From Roseibacillus sp. (GTDB lineage: Bacteria > Verrucomicrobiota > Verrucomicrobiia > Verrucomicrobiales > Akkermansiaceae): a stretch of 42,657 bases of DNA. Shown here piece after piece: positions 15,422-24,737 of the stretch. Each line of letters begins with the position of its first letter. Position 1 is the stretch's first letter. The translations under genes and the position numbers were made by a program. A model generated the notes under the pieces. It made no database searches. It was not told the DNA's origin and worked only from the letters and a program-made list of their open reading frames with translations. The DNA is taken from positions 1 to 42,657 of the forward strand of contig NZAC01000020.1 in assembly GCA_002686085.1 (NCBI GenBank), read 5' to 3'.

Positions 15422-17899
15422 ATGCGAGTTCTTTCCCTGTTCCTTCCCGGGATCGCGGTGCTTCCCTTGGTGGCTGGCGCCCCGAGGGCCTGCGCCGCAT
15501 CCGCGGAGCAGCATTGGGCGTTTCAGTTGCCTGCCCGTCCGTCTCTTACGGGAAAGAGCCACCCTGTGGATGAGCTTCTGGCTATTCGTCAGACGGAGAA
15601 AAACCTTAAACCGGTGCCTGATGCCGCCCGCGAGGTGCTCCTGCGCCGGGCGTGGCATGTGATTACTGGGCTCCAGCCTCCGACGGCTCTCGGCACTCAG
15701 GTCGCTGGGGCAGAGGAGGAGCCTCTGCCAGAATGGAGTGCTCGCATGATTGATAAGGCCCTGTCTTCTCCGCACTATGGAGAGCGCTGGGCGCGCCACT
15801 GGTTGGACGTTACTCGCTATGCGGATACCAAGGGCTACGATTTTACAGCCGGACGCCTCTTCCCCTTTGCGTTCACCTATCGGGATTGGGTCATAGAGGC
15901 TCTGAATAAGGACCTGCCTTATGATGAGTTTCTCCGTAGGCAGATTGCGGCTGACCTGATGGATGTGCCAGTGCGAGAGCAGGCCGCCCTGGGCTTTCTT
16001 ACTCTGGGACGCCGCTACCTGAACAAGTATGACCTCATCATTGCGGATCGGATTGATGTCACGTTCCGGAGCACGATGGGGCTCACTATGCAGTGTGTGC
16101 GTTGCCATGATCACAAGAGTGACCCGCTTACCATGCAAGATTACTATGGCCTCTACGGCGTGTTCGATAGCACGGAGGAGGTTCCTGAGGGAGAATTGCC
16201 CGTGATTGCCTCCCCTGAGGACTCGCCCGGCTACCGGGCGTTTCGTCGAGAGCTTCTTAAGCGGGCAAATGCCGCGCATGATTATGCGGCGGAAAAGATC
16301 AAGGACTACCAACGTCCTCCCGACCCCCTCGACTTTGATCGGAAGAAGGCTCTCTCGCAGCTCAACCAGACCGAAAGAGGCAAATACCGGGGGCTCTTGG
16401 CCAAGATGGATGAGCTTGAGGGCAAATCGGAATTTGCGCCCCTGAGGGCAATGGCTGTCCGGGATCGACCAAAGCCTCGGGAGCCGGTTATCTTTGAGCG
16501 GGGGCAGCAATCCAGCCGGGGCCCGAGGGTTCCTCGAGCATTTCCGGCCTTCTTTCGGGAAGACCCTGCTAATACTTTCAAGAAAGGTAGTGGCCGTCTC
16601 GAGCTCGCAGAGGAGCTGACTCGCAAGGGGAATCCTCTAACGGCCCGGGTTTGTGCAAACCGCGTCTGGATGCATGTCATGGGGAGCCCGCTTGTGAACA
16701 CTCCGGGAGATTTTGGATTGCAGGCTCCACCCCCGCTTCACGAGGACCTTCTCGACCACCTTGCTCTTTATCTTCAGGAGCAGGATTGGTCGGTCAAGGC
16801 CCTGATCCGGCATATCATGACCTCTCAGGCTTGGCGGCGCAGTAGCAAGGCTGGCCCAGAGCACGCGGAGAGTGACCCTGAAAACCAGTATTATGTCCGC
16901 AGCAATCGTCATCGGAAGGACCTCGAGTCCTGGCGTGATACGACCTTGCAGGTGAGTGGCCATCTCGAACTCCGGCTGGGAGGCCGCCCCGTGAAAATCC
17001 ACGAAGCTCCGTTTCCGCCTCGCCGCACAATTTATGGTCTTATTGAGCGTCAGAATACGCCGTCCTTCTTTCGGATCTTCGACTTTCCAGATTCCAGTCA
17101 GCCCGTTGTGAAGCGTGCATTCACCACCACGCCGAATCAGGCCCTCTACCTCATGAACAGCCCTTTCATGCATGAGCAGGCAAAGGCTGCAGCCGGGATG
17201 TCTTCGGGGCGTGACAATGAGCAAGCGCGAATAAGGGCGCTCTACAATCAGATTCTCAAACGGAATCCATCCCTTGCGGAAACGGCAGCGGCAGAACGCT
17301 TTATTGGATCCACCTCCGGGGAGAAGTCCCAGACTTCGGGAGCATGGAGCTATGGACATGGCCGCCTGCTCCGGGATACCGGGCGGGTGGAATTCAAGTC
17401 CTTGGCTCACTATACCGGGAAAGTGTGGCAGGGAGGCCCTGAGTTGCCGGGATCGAAGGCCGGATGGGTGCACTGGCATGCTGGCGGGGGTCACCCGGGA
17501 AAAGGGGACCACGCTGCTATTCTTCGGTGGGTTGCTCCCAAAAGCACGACCATTGAAATTACCGGCGAGCTTTCAAGACCTGGCCTTAAGGGCGATGCCG
17601 TTCGGGGCCTTGTAGTTGCTCGCCGTACGATTGCCGGACAATGGACTGTGCTCCCCGGGAAAAAGGCTCAGACGCTGCTGAATCTCGAAGTCACAGCTGG
17701 GGAGGCAATTGACTTCCTAGTCGAGTCAACCGGGAACGAGGCGTGGGACAGCTTTCTTTGGAGCCCTGTCATCCACGAGCGGGGGGAGCCTGTTCCTCTT
17801 GCGGAGGCACGGGAGGGGTTCTCCGGTCCCGCGCTGGATCGGTGGCCCTTGCTCGCGCAAGTCTTGCTTCTCTCCAACGAGTTTCTTTACGTCGACTGA
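15422..17899 (+). CDS. DUF1549/DUF1553 exported protein with CxxCH motif
   Basis: An 825-residue exported protein of the planctomycete/verrucomicrobial DUF1549-DUF1553 type. The start at 15422 gives a signal peptide (MRVLSLFLPGIAVLPLVAG). DUF1549 features are HYGERWARHWLDVTRYADTK and the CVRCHDHK motif (C225, C228, H229), a possible haem or metal site. DUF1553 spans GSGRLELAEELTRKGNPLTA to the terminal LAQVLLLSNEFLYVD. About 140 residues with a beta-sandwich look (WSYGHGRLL onward) are inserted just before that terminal block. No N-terminal cytochrome c domain is present. The partner DUF1501 gene follows by 29 bases. The biochemical function of the family is unknown; genomic association with polysaccharide breakdown is commonly noted. 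Confidence 0.92.
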   Translation: MRVLSLFLPGIAVLPLVAGAPRACAASAEQHWAFQLPARPSLTGKSHPVDELLAIRQTEKNLKPVPDAAREVLLRRAWHVITGLQPPTALGTQVAGAEEEPLPEWSARMIDKALSSPHYGERWARHWLDVTRYADTKGYDFTAGRLFPFAFTYRDWVIEALNKDLPYDEFLRRQIAADLMDVPVREQAALGFLTLGRRYLNKYDLIIADRIDVTFRSTMGLTMQCVRCHDHKSDPLTMQDYYGLYGVFDSTEEVPEGELPVIASPEDSPGYRAFRRELLKRANAAHDYAAEKIKDYQRPPDPLDFDRKKALSQLNQTERGKYRGLLAKMDELEGKSEFAPLRAMAVRDRPKPREPVIFERGQQSSRGPRVPRAFPAFFREDPANTFKKGSGRLELAEELTRKGNPLTARVCANRVWMHVMGSPLVNTPGDFGLQAPPPLHEDLLDHLALYLQEQDWSVKALIRHIMTSQAWRRSSKAGPEHAESDPENQYYVRSNRHRKDLESWRDTTLQVSGHLELRLGGRPVKIHEAPFPPRRTIYGLIERQNTPSFFRIFDFPDSSQPVVKRAFTTTPNQALYLMNSPFMHEQAKAAAGMSSGRDNEQARIRALYNQILKRNPSLAETAAAERFIGSTSGEKSQTSGAWSYGHGRLLRDTGRVEFKSLAHYTGKVWQGGPELPGSKAGWVHWHAGGGHPGKGDHAAILRWVAPKSTTIEITGELSRPGLKGDAVRGLVVARRTIAGQWTVLPGKKAQTLLNLEVTAGEAIDFLVESTGNEAWDSFLWSPVIHERGEPVPLAEAREGFSGPALDRWPLLAQVLLLSNEFLYVD

Positions 17900-17928
17900 C
17901 CGCCGGACAATTGGCCCTTACCAGAGCG

Positions 17929-19374
17929 ATGACACATCACGCAACAGACCCCGAACACCTCTTTCTGACGAGGCGGCAACTTTTGTCGCGTTGCGGCATG
18001 GGTATGGCCGGGGTGGCTCTCAACGGGGTCCCCGGGCTTGTTACAGCGGCGGAGAAGTCTGGGGCAGGTATCGGCCTGAATCCGCTCGCGCCGCGTCGTC
18101 CGCAGTTTCCAGGCAAAGCCAAGGCCGTCATCCATCTGTTCATGAACGGGGGCCCCTCCCACCTCGATACCTTCGACCCAAAGCCGGAGCTGACCAGGCT
18201 CCATGGTCAGGAATTGCCCAAAATGCTTAAGACGGAAAGGCCTACCGGGGCGGCCTTCAAGTCGCCGTTTGAATTTTCGCACATGGGGCAGTCCGGATTG
18301 GAGGTTTCCAGTCTCTTTCCCCATGTCGGTAGCATGGCCGACGACCTTTGTGTGATTCGATCGATGTATGCGGATGTTCCCAATCATGAGCCCTCTTTGC
18401 TTCTTATGAACTGCGGCGATGGCCGTCTTGTAAGGCCCGCTATGGGATCATGGGTCACCTATGGCCTAGGATCGGAGAATCAGAACCTTCCGGGCTTCGT
18501 GGCCATGTGCCCTGGCGGTTACCCCATCCAGGAGACCCAGAACTGGCAGTCGGCGTTTTTACCCGGCGCCTTTCAGGGGACGTATGTGGACACAAAGCAT
18601 TCCGATCCCAAAAAACTAGTAGAGCACATAGAGGCAAACACGGCTGGAGGCGAGCAAAGGCGTCAGTTGGACCTTCTAAAGGAACTGAATAAAAATCACC
18701 AGAGAGAACGAAGCCACGATGCTCGGCTGGAGGCCCGCTTGCAATCCTTTGAACTGGCCTACCGCATGCAGATGGAAGCGAGTGACGCCTTTGACATCAG
18801 TAAGGAGCCAGAAGAAATCCGTAAGATGTATGGAAAGGGAACACAGGCGCGCCAAATGCTCATTACCCGGCGGCTCATTGAGCGCGGGGTTCGATTCGTT
18901 CAGGTGTGGCACGGCGCAGGTCAACCCTGGGACAACCATGACGACCTGGAAAAGAATCACCAGAAACTGGCTCGGGAATGTGACCAGCCGATTGCCGCTC
19001 TACTCAAGGATTTGAAGATGAGAGGACTTCTCGATGAGACCCTCGTAATGTGGGGCGGAGAGTTTGGACGTACGCCCACAGTCGAAATGCCTAAAAAAGG
19101 GTCCAACGCCGGGAAGATCAATGGCAGAGATCATAACCATTATGGGTTCTCGGTCTGGCTTGCCGGTGGAGGAGTAAAGGGAGGCTACGTGCATGGCGCA
19201 ACTGACCCATTTGGGTTTCAGGCAGCGGAAAAGCCTGTTCATGTTCATGATCTCCAGGCGACAATTCTCCATCTTCTGGGCTTTGATCACGAAAAGCTGA
19301 CCTATCGGTACTCCGGGCGGGACTTCAGGCTCACCGATGTCCACGGTAAGGTGGTCCGGGAAATCCTGGCCTGA
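17929..19374 (+). CDS. DUF1501 protein with Tat signal
   Basis: A 481-residue member of DUF1501, an alkaline-phosphatase/sulfatase-superfamily-like fold. The N-terminus has a twin-arginine signal (LTRRQLLSRCGMGMAGVAL), so it should be exported folded. Family blocks are HLFMNGGPSHLDTFDPKP, NHEPSLLLMNCGDGR, MWGGEFGRTP, GRDHNHYGFSVWLAGGGVKGG and HVHDLQATILHLLG. Their histidines and aspartates suggest metal binding. The start is the ATG at 17929; upstream in-frame sequence lies inside the preceding gene. It always tends to pair with a DUF1549/1553 protein, as here. A terminator follows at 19395. Confidence 0.92.
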   Translation: MTHHATDPEHLFLTRRQLLSRCGMGMAGVALNGVPGLVTAAEKSGAGIGLNPLAPRRPQFPGKAKAVIHLFMNGGPSHLDTFDPKPELTRLHGQELPKMLKTERPTGAAFKSPFEFSHMGQSGLEVSSLFPHVGSMADDLCVIRSMYADVPNHEPSLLLMNCGDGRLVRPAMGSWVTYGLGSENQNLPGFVAMCPGGYPIQETQNWQSAFLPGAFQGTYVDTKHSDPKKLVEHIEANTAGGEQRRQLDLLKELNKNHQRERSHDARLEARLQSFELAYRMQMEASDAFDISKEPEEIRKMYGKGTQARQMLITRRLIERGVRFVQVWHGAGQPWDNHDDLEKNHQKLARECDQPIAALLKDLKMRGLLDETLVMWGGEFGRTPTVEMPKKGSNAGKINGRDHNHYGFSVWLAGGGVKGGYVHGATDPFGFQAAEKPVHVHDLQATILHLLGFDHEKLTYRYSGRDFRLTDVHGKVVREILA

Positions 19375-19394
19375 AGAGCAGAGGAAAAATGCGG

Positions 19395-19415
19395 CACGTG
19401 AATGCGCGTGTTTTT
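19395..19415 (+). terminator. Rho-independent terminator after the first DUF1501 gene
   Basis: CACGTG-AATG-CGCGTG forms a 6-base-pair stem with a tetraloop (one G-U pair) followed at once by TTTTT. It is 20 bases beyond the DUF1501 stop and lies between two convergent genes. Confidence 0.75.
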
Positions 19416-19425
19416 CAATGCGGCT

Positions 19426-21192
19426 TTAGCCGCGCAGCTCCTCAAAAACCTCCGGGTCGTCTCTCAGCTTCTTACGGATGCTGTTGATCTTCGACCAACG
19501 ACTCTTGAGGCTCTCAACCAGATCCTTTCCTCCATTTGAGGCATCTTCTTCAACCGCCTTGCAGATGTCGATGGCGGCTTTCAGATAGTCTTCAAACTTC
19601 TCGTGAATCTTGCCGTCAAGCTCCTCAAGCTCCTCACGTGCATCGGCAGCCGCGGACTCCGCTTCATCTGCCTCGCTAACTTTACCCCGCATCATAGTAC
19701 GCTGGACGCGGCTGAAGACCGCGGAAGAGCGGGAATCGATCTCGTGGAAGCTGCCGCCTACCGAAAGCCTCTCGGGGGCGTCTCCCCGGATGTGGTCGAG
19801 CAACAGCTTTGCGGAAATATGATTAGGCATGGCTTCGAGAACGGCCTCAAGCCGCTCCTGTACCCGGGTATTCTTCAATGCGGCCTCACCCTGTTCGGCG
19901 ATAACATCGGCGACAGATTTGAAGTCATCGAGAGTGGATTGGACGTCCTTATCCTTTTCCTCGCGGGAAAGAGCCCGGGCTTCATCCATGTCCTTCATGG
20001 TGAAAACCTGAATATCCAGGAGTTGCTGGACGCCATCGAGAACGAGGATGTCATTTACGCCTTTTGCGTTCCCTTCAGGCACGCCCACAATGGTGCAATC
20101 CCGCCGGGTAGCACCACGAATTTTCGCAGCAACGCCCCCGATGCTGGTTACCTTTCCATTGGGAGTGATTCCTCCAGTACAGGCGAAGCCTTCGTCGAGC
20201 TTTTCCCCTGTGAATAGCGAGTCGAGCATCAAAGCCATCGCGGTTCCAGCAGATGGGCCATCGACTCGCTGGTCACGGTCCTGAAAAACGATACTGACCT
20301 GATAACCATCAGGGACCATTCCCTTTGGCTCGTAGGTGATCCGGAGATAATCCCGAATCGACTTCAGACTGTTGCCCATCATGTCCCCGACCTTCTGGTC
20401 AATTTTGAACTCTACGCCCTTGACGCCCTCTTCCCTGAGAGCCGTTGCGATAATCTCACTGGCAGCTCCCGCATGCTTACCACTGCCGAGAGTCACAACA
20501 ACCAGCCCCACGACGGAACTTTGGTTTGAAGCAAGCCCCTTGGCCTCGCCCCCGGGCATTTTTTCCTTCCGGGCTTCCATCCGGCCACCTTGGCCGAAGG
20601 GGTTCCAAGGCGTTTCCTTAACGACGGCCTTTCCTTGAAGCTGATCCCAATCGACTTCGACACCATCTTCCTCCAGCTCTTGCTGGATCGTTTCAAGGTC
20701 CTCAGCGTATTTGTGGTCGGGGAGAAGGCGGATGGCGACATCTACACAGTAGGCGGCGCAGATCTTGTTGTCCTCGTTCCCTTTGTCCTTAAGCAGGGTG
20801 CGAACCCCTCGATAAATATTTCCTACGAGGCGGTCCTTGCTGGTTCCACTGCTACCATAGGCTTCAGCATCCTGTTCAAGTTGCTCGTAGGTCGTCTTGA
20901 AAGACTTGGCGTCTGGGTTAATGCGCCCCGCAATCCCGAGTGCGTTAGACCGGAGCAGGTTGGGAACCTTACCGTTCTTTTCCTCGGGATCAAAATCACT
21001 GGCGATGCGAGCCAGAGCGGCAACGAGGCCCGATTTGTCGAATGTCCCTCTTCTGCCGAATTCGAGCTCTTCTGTATCGAAAAGCTCTGCTTCCATATCG
21101 GGAAGGTAAAAGAGAGAGTCCTCTTGTGCGCACAGGCAGGGCGCAAACAAAAGAGCACAGAGGGTGAGAGCGCGAAAAAGCTTTAGGTTCAT
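19426..21192 (-). CDS. Exported Lon-type (S16) serine protease without ATPase
   Basis: A 588-residue protein. The start at 21192 gives a signal peptide (MNLKLFRALTLCALLFAPCLC); the frame is open to 21408. Residues ~25-215 are a helical region with no AAA+ ATPase. Residues ~225-420 are a Lon proteolytic domain with the Ser-Lys dyad intact: S314 in DGPSAGTAMALML and K357 in SIGGVAAKIRGA, linked by the GGITPNGKV strand. The C-terminal ~160 residues are charged and probably coiled coil. Lon proteases are normally cytoplasmic and ATP-driven. This one should act outside the cytoplasm, like PDZ-S16 proteases, though no PDZ domain is evident. It lies 118 bases downstream of a paralogue. Confidence 0.9.
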   Translation of the reverse strand: MNLKLFRALTLCALLFAPCLCAQEDSLFYLPDMEAELFDTEELEFGRRGTFDKSGLVAALARIASDFDPEEKNGKVPNLLRSNALGIAGRINPDAKSFKTTYEQLEQDAEAYGSSGTSKDRLVGNIYRGVRTLLKDKGNEDNKICAAYCVDVAIRLLPDHKYAEDLETIQQELEEDGVEVDWDQLQGKAVVKETPWNPFGQGGRMEARKEKMPGGEAKGLASNQSSVVGLVVVTLGSGKHAGAASEIIATALREEGVKGVEFKIDQKVGDMMGNSLKSIRDYLRITYEPKGMVPDGYQVSIVFQDRDQRVDGPSAGTAMALMLDSLFTGEKLDEGFACTGGITPNGKVTSIGGVAAKIRGATRRDCTIVGVPEGNAKGVNDILVLDGVQQLLDIQVFTMKDMDEARALSREEKDKDVQSTLDDFKSVADVIAEQGEAALKNTRVQERLEAVLEAMPNHISAKLLLDHIRGDAPERLSVGGSFHEIDSRSSAVFSRVQRTMMRGKVSEADEAESAAADAREELEELDGKIHEKFEDYLKAAIDICKAVEEDASNGGKDLVESLKSRWSKINSIRKKLRDDPEVFEELRG

Positions 21193-21310
21193 CTGGTTGT
21201 TGGTGGAGCTTAGGGGATCAAGGAGGCGCGCTAAAGCAAAAGCGTCGCGAGAGCCCGCCCGGGGAGCGTTCTCCTTCATGAAAGCGACCCTGACGCGTGA
21301 ATATGTGTAA

Positions 21311-23080
21311 TTAAGGGGAGGGGTCTGCGCTGGGGGGCGGGTCGTCGGGAAGAGCAGGTTGGACGGATTCCCGTGTAAAAGGGGCCAGATTCTGGCGGAG
21401 AGCCGCAAACTTTGCCCGCAGGCGGCTCTGATAGGTCGGGAGAGGAGTGTTGCGGTAGTAGGTCACTCCGTCTCTTAGGCCTCCATCCTGCTTTCCTTTG
21501 CCAAGTATCTGGGCGAGTTGAGCGACCTCCTGGGCCTCCTTGAGCAGATCTTGGTCGGCGGGGGAGATAAATTTGGAGAACCGCTCGATTTCGGCGCTGG
21601 TGGCCTCGCCGGCGAGCAGGAGCCGCTTAGCGCTTAGCTGAGAAAGTGGAAGTTGCGAGATTCTGCCGACGGGCTCGAGCGCGCTGCGCAGGATTCGCCC
21701 TGCCACTTCTCGTTCCACCCTCGTCGGCCGCAGGGTAGCATCTCCTTGGACGAGCAGCATTTTCGCGGAGTAATGAAAGGGGACTCTGCTGGTAATTTCG
21801 GACAGGCGCTCCCGAACCTTCGCATTGACGCACAGCTGCCCAACATCCTTGTCCCGGCCGACATCGCGAAGTTCCTCGTAGAGCTGGGAAGTTGCTGCCA
21901 GTCCAGCGGGGTCGCTATTTTCGCTGGCGAGGTTCAGGGCGGTGTCGATGGAGCTTACGATCAATACCTCCCATCGGAGAAAAAATGCAGGGTCCTCCAA
22001 GGCAATCATAGCTCGTAATTCGGGCTCAAAATCCGGAGGCACCAGAAGGCGCCCTCCCGGTGCAAGCCGAAGAGCGCGAAGATAGCTCCAGCTCTGGAGG
22101 GGCCTTGTCAGAGATCCGTCAGAGGCAACTTCTGCAACCAGGGTCACCCCTGGTCGCAGGGGCCTTCCCGTCAGGGAGGAGTGAATAAGGAGAGCCGCCG
22201 GCCCCGAAATGGCTTGCCCGTTATTTGGCGCATAGCTGTCTGTGCCGGTTGAGATTTGTGCAATCCTGCGAAGGGGAAGATCGGGCCAGCGCTGCTCGAG
22301 CACCTTCTGAACGTTGACACGAGCGGAAGTGATGTCGGGACTCTCGGTCTTCGGCTCTAGGGAAAAAGTGAGGATGTCGGCTTGAGGCCTCTCTATGACG
22401 TTCATGGAGAGGGGAACGATACGAAGAGACTGGCGGCGATCCCTATCCAAGAGGAAGAGGGGGGTCTTTGTACTGGCCTGTCCAAGAAGGATGGGCGGCC
22501 GTTCAACGGGGGGTGGTGGTGGCTCTGCTGGGGGGGGAGGGGTTTCCTGCTCTGGGGGTCGCTGGTAGGCTGCGAGTGTGGGCACGACATGTTTCCACCG
22601 CTCCAGTTCACCTTCTGGATCCTGGAGCCTGACGAGAGGGTTTTGAGGATTGATCACGGCTAGCGCATCAACAACGAGGTTTCCAAGGTCCTTTCCACCT
22701 GCTCCGGAAGCGGGATCAAGGAGCCAGTCTGCGATGCCCCATACCTGTCGCAGCGGCTGATTGATGTCTCCTTCGAACGAGTCCACAGCTTGCCCTGCGC
22801 GGAGAGATTTGTCGGTCTCAAGCGCGGATCGGTTTGCCGGGTTAAGCCGGATTGCAAGCGCAAGTAATTGGGCGGTAGCACGTGTTTGCTCCGGAGTCCC
22901 ATCTGGCTCGCGGGTCGCGAGATCTGTGAGGTATCCGGAGAGCTCACGCATGGTATCCGTGTCGATGGGGACCAGATCCCTTCGGAAAAGGATGGGGGCA
23001 GGATCAGGGCCAATATAACCTGCTCCCGGCAGCTTAGCCGGAAGGAGGCAGAGGAGAAGGGCCAGGAAACAGGTCCGCAT
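21311..23080 (-). CDS. Exported Lon-like pseudoprotease, paralogue of the downstream S16 protease
   Basis: A 589-residue exported protein (signal peptide MRTCFLALLLCLLPAKLPGA). A helical N-terminal part is followed by a proline-rich linker (about 175-196). The region ~200-375 resembles the Lon protease domain of the neighbouring protein: ISGPAALLIHSSLTGRPL lines up with the catalytic-serine strand and keeps a serine (S292). In the lysine strand the catalytic Lys is replaced by Tyr333 (DGSLTRPLQSWSYLRAL). The C-terminal helical region also parallels the neighbour. It is therefore likely inactive and may be a partner or regulator. It is the first gene of the two-gene unit. Homology rests on my visual alignment. 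Confidence 0.75.
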   Translation of the reverse strand: MRTCFLALLLCLLPAKLPGAGYIGPDPAPILFRRDLVPIDTDTMRELSGYLTDLATREPDGTPEQTRATAQLLALAIRLNPANRSALETDKSLRAGQAVDSFEGDINQPLRQVWGIADWLLDPASGAGGKDLGNLVVDALAVINPQNPLVRLQDPEGELERWKHVVPTLAAYQRPPEQETPPPPAEPPPPPVERPPILLGQASTKTPLFLLDRDRRQSLRIVPLSMNVIERPQADILTFSLEPKTESPDITSARVNVQKVLEQRWPDLPLRRIAQISTGTDSYAPNNGQAISGPAALLIHSSLTGRPLRPGVTLVAEVASDGSLTRPLQSWSYLRALRLAPGGRLLVPPDFEPELRAMIALEDPAFFLRWEVLIVSSIDTALNLASENSDPAGLAATSQLYEELRDVGRDKDVGQLCVNAKVRERLSEITSRVPFHYSAKMLLVQGDATLRPTRVEREVAGRILRSALEPVGRISQLPLSQLSAKRLLLAGEATSAEIERFSKFISPADQDLLKEAQEVAQLAQILGKGKQDGGLRDGVTYYRNTPLPTYQSRLRAKFAALRQNLAPFTRESVQPALPDDPPPSADPSP

Positions 23081-23156
23081 GAAGGGGAATTGTCTCCTAC
23101 CATTTTGCCTCGCGCAACCTTTTGCCTCCGAGCCCTGGGCCCCCTACACTGACTCC

Positions 23157-23573
23157 ATGCCAAAGCCCGAAGCAGACCCGTATAATGAACTCACCCAGGA
23201 TGAGGTGATGTTCTATGACACCGACGTGGGCGGGGTCGTGCACAACCTCGCCTATCTGAGAATGATTGAGAGATGCAGGACGAAGCTTGCGGGAAAACTC
23301 GGCTTTGATTTGAGGGGGATGGCGGAGACCCAAATTTATCCTGTAGTGGTCAGGACCGAGATCGATTATCGTCAGCCCGGGCGTCTTGGGGATTGTATAG
23401 AGACCCAAGGCAGGTTGGAGGAGTGGGGGAAAGTTCGTTTCTGGTGCCAGTTTGAGATGCGGCGCCCTGCTGATGGCACTCTTCTTGTGACTTGCCGTCA
23501 GCAGCTGGCTTTGGTCCAGATGCCCGCAGGTAGGCCTCAGAGGCTGGGCACGCTTGCGCAAGAAATGGGCTGA
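23157..23573 (+). CDS. YbgC/4HBT-type acyl-CoA thioesterase
   Basis: A 138-residue hot-dog-fold protein. The active-site block VMFYDTDVGGVVHNLAYLRMIER matches the YbgC/4-hydroxybenzoyl-CoA thioesterase pattern (usually YxxDTDxxGVVYHxxYxxxxE), with the catalytic aspartate present. TEIDYRQPGRLGD and the RRPADGTLLVTCRQQLALV strand complete the fold. These enzymes hydrolyse acyl-CoA or acyl-ACP thioesters in the cytoplasm; in some bacteria YbgC sits with the Tol-Pal genes, but not here. The ATG at 23157 is chosen over an upstream in-frame ATG at 23079 because it matches family length. It is divergent from the pseudoprotease gene. Confidence 0.88.
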   Translation: MPKPEADPYNELTQDEVMFYDTDVGGVVHNLAYLRMIERCRTKLAGKLGFDLRGMAETQIYPVVVRTEIDYRQPGRLGDCIETQGRLEEWGKVRFWCQFEMRRPADGTLLVTCRQQLALVQMPAGRPQRLGTLAQEMG

Positions 23574-23580
23574 CCTGCCT

Positions 23581-24600
23581 CTAGCGGCCAAACATCTGGG
23601 TCCAATGGGAGCCATAGTTGCCCAGTCCTACCCTTCGGTGGCCAGGGCTGAACATGTTCTTATGATGCCCGGGGGAGCGGAACCATCCTCGGTTGGCAGA
23701 ACTCGGCTTGGTAGAGCCCATGAAGATGTTTTCTCCGCTGGAGTTTGTACCGCATAGGGCCGCTCTCTGCCCGAAAGATTCCTTTCCTTTGACAGGGGAA
23801 GTGTGGCTGAAAAAATTCAGGGTGGCCATATCTTCGGAATGTCCGCGGGACGCCTCACAGAGCTTGGGATCGAGCACGAGAGCATTGAGGCCAAGCAAAA
23901 GCCGCATCCGGTTCAGCTCTTCCACTCCCCGGCGCTCTGCTTCGGGAACCATCTCAGCCTCTGCAATCTTACGGTTGGCTTTCATTACTCGCAGGCCGTT
24001 ACGCTCGAGACCGGAGAGGCCCTCGGCCACGGATTGCTCCTGAGCCAGGATATTAGCGACAGATTCAGCATCCTCGATTGCGATGGCGGCTTTCAGTATT
24101 CCATCACGGAACGTTCCGAGCTTGAGAATCTGAGCGCGCTGCTTATTCAGATTCTCTCCCGCAACTTGCAGAATTTTTTCGCCAGAGGGGAGGAGAAGCT
24201 CCCTGAGCAGCGCGACCGCGGGTTCGCTCTGGGCGATGATGGCGCCCTTCATCGGCCCCTCAGGCATCATCCGAACGGAATGAAAGCGCTCTCTGGCTTC
24301 CTTGATTGCCCGCTGGTTGGACTGCCGCGCTGCGCCCGAGTGCTGGTCCTCGGCTTCTTTCCTGAAAGAATCCAAGTAGGTATCTCGGAGGTTGGGCCAC
24401 ACTTTGTCATAGTCTGACTGCAGGCGCTTGAGCTCCTTGGGCTCTAGATCGCTGAGTTGTTCAATGAGGTCTTCGAAGCCTATGTTGCGTTCAAGCCGAG
24501 TCTGGAGAGCAGAGAGGATTTCGTCTGTCGCCCGCGGGGCAGCCATTACCCCAGACACACCCGGCAAAAGGGGAAGCAGGAGGAGCAAGAAACGGCGCAT
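23581..24600 (-). CDS. Exported CAP (SCP/PR1)-domain protein
   Basis: A 339-residue protein with a signal peptide (MRRFLLLLLPLLPGVSGVMA). Residues ~25-215 are a long, charged helical region. Residues ~225-339 form a CAP domain, with EELNRMRLLLGLNAL, the ASRGHSEDMATLNFFSHTSP histidine block, SSGENIFMG and SPGHHKNMFSPGHRRVGLG. These supply the His/Glu tetrad typical of CAP proteins. Bacterial CAP proteins are extracellular or periplasmic with poorly known activity. The stop lies 8 bases from that of the convergent thioesterase gene. Confidence 0.9.
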   Translation of the reverse strand: MRRFLLLLLPLLPGVSGVMAAPRATDEILSALQTRLERNIGFEDLIEQLSDLEPKELKRLQSDYDKVWPNLRDTYLDSFRKEAEDQHSGAARQSNQRAIKEARERFHSVRMMPEGPMKGAIIAQSEPAVALLRELLLPSGEKILQVAGENLNKQRAQILKLGTFRDGILKAAIAIEDAESVANILAQEQSVAEGLSGLERNGLRVMKANRKIAEAEMVPEAERRGVEELNRMRLLLGLNALVLDPKLCEASRGHSEDMATLNFFSHTSPVKGKESFGQRAALCGTNSSGENIFMGSTKPSSANRGWFRSPGHHKNMFSPGHRRVGLGNYGSHWTQMFGR

Positions 24601-24737
24601 GTTTCGGACGGTAACCGCGAACTGCAGAATAGCGAACTGCTAATTTTGCGGGTCGGGAGCCTTTTTTACTCGTGGCCCCGGCACGGAACGCACTGCAAAC
24701 AATGGAGTTACCGATCAGGAGCATTGGCATCCGTGAG

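Noticed and set aside
24617-24640. Direct repeat of GCGAACTGC in the gap after the CAP-protein gene start
   Set aside because: Only two 9-base copies with a 6-base spacer, with no further structure; could be chance.
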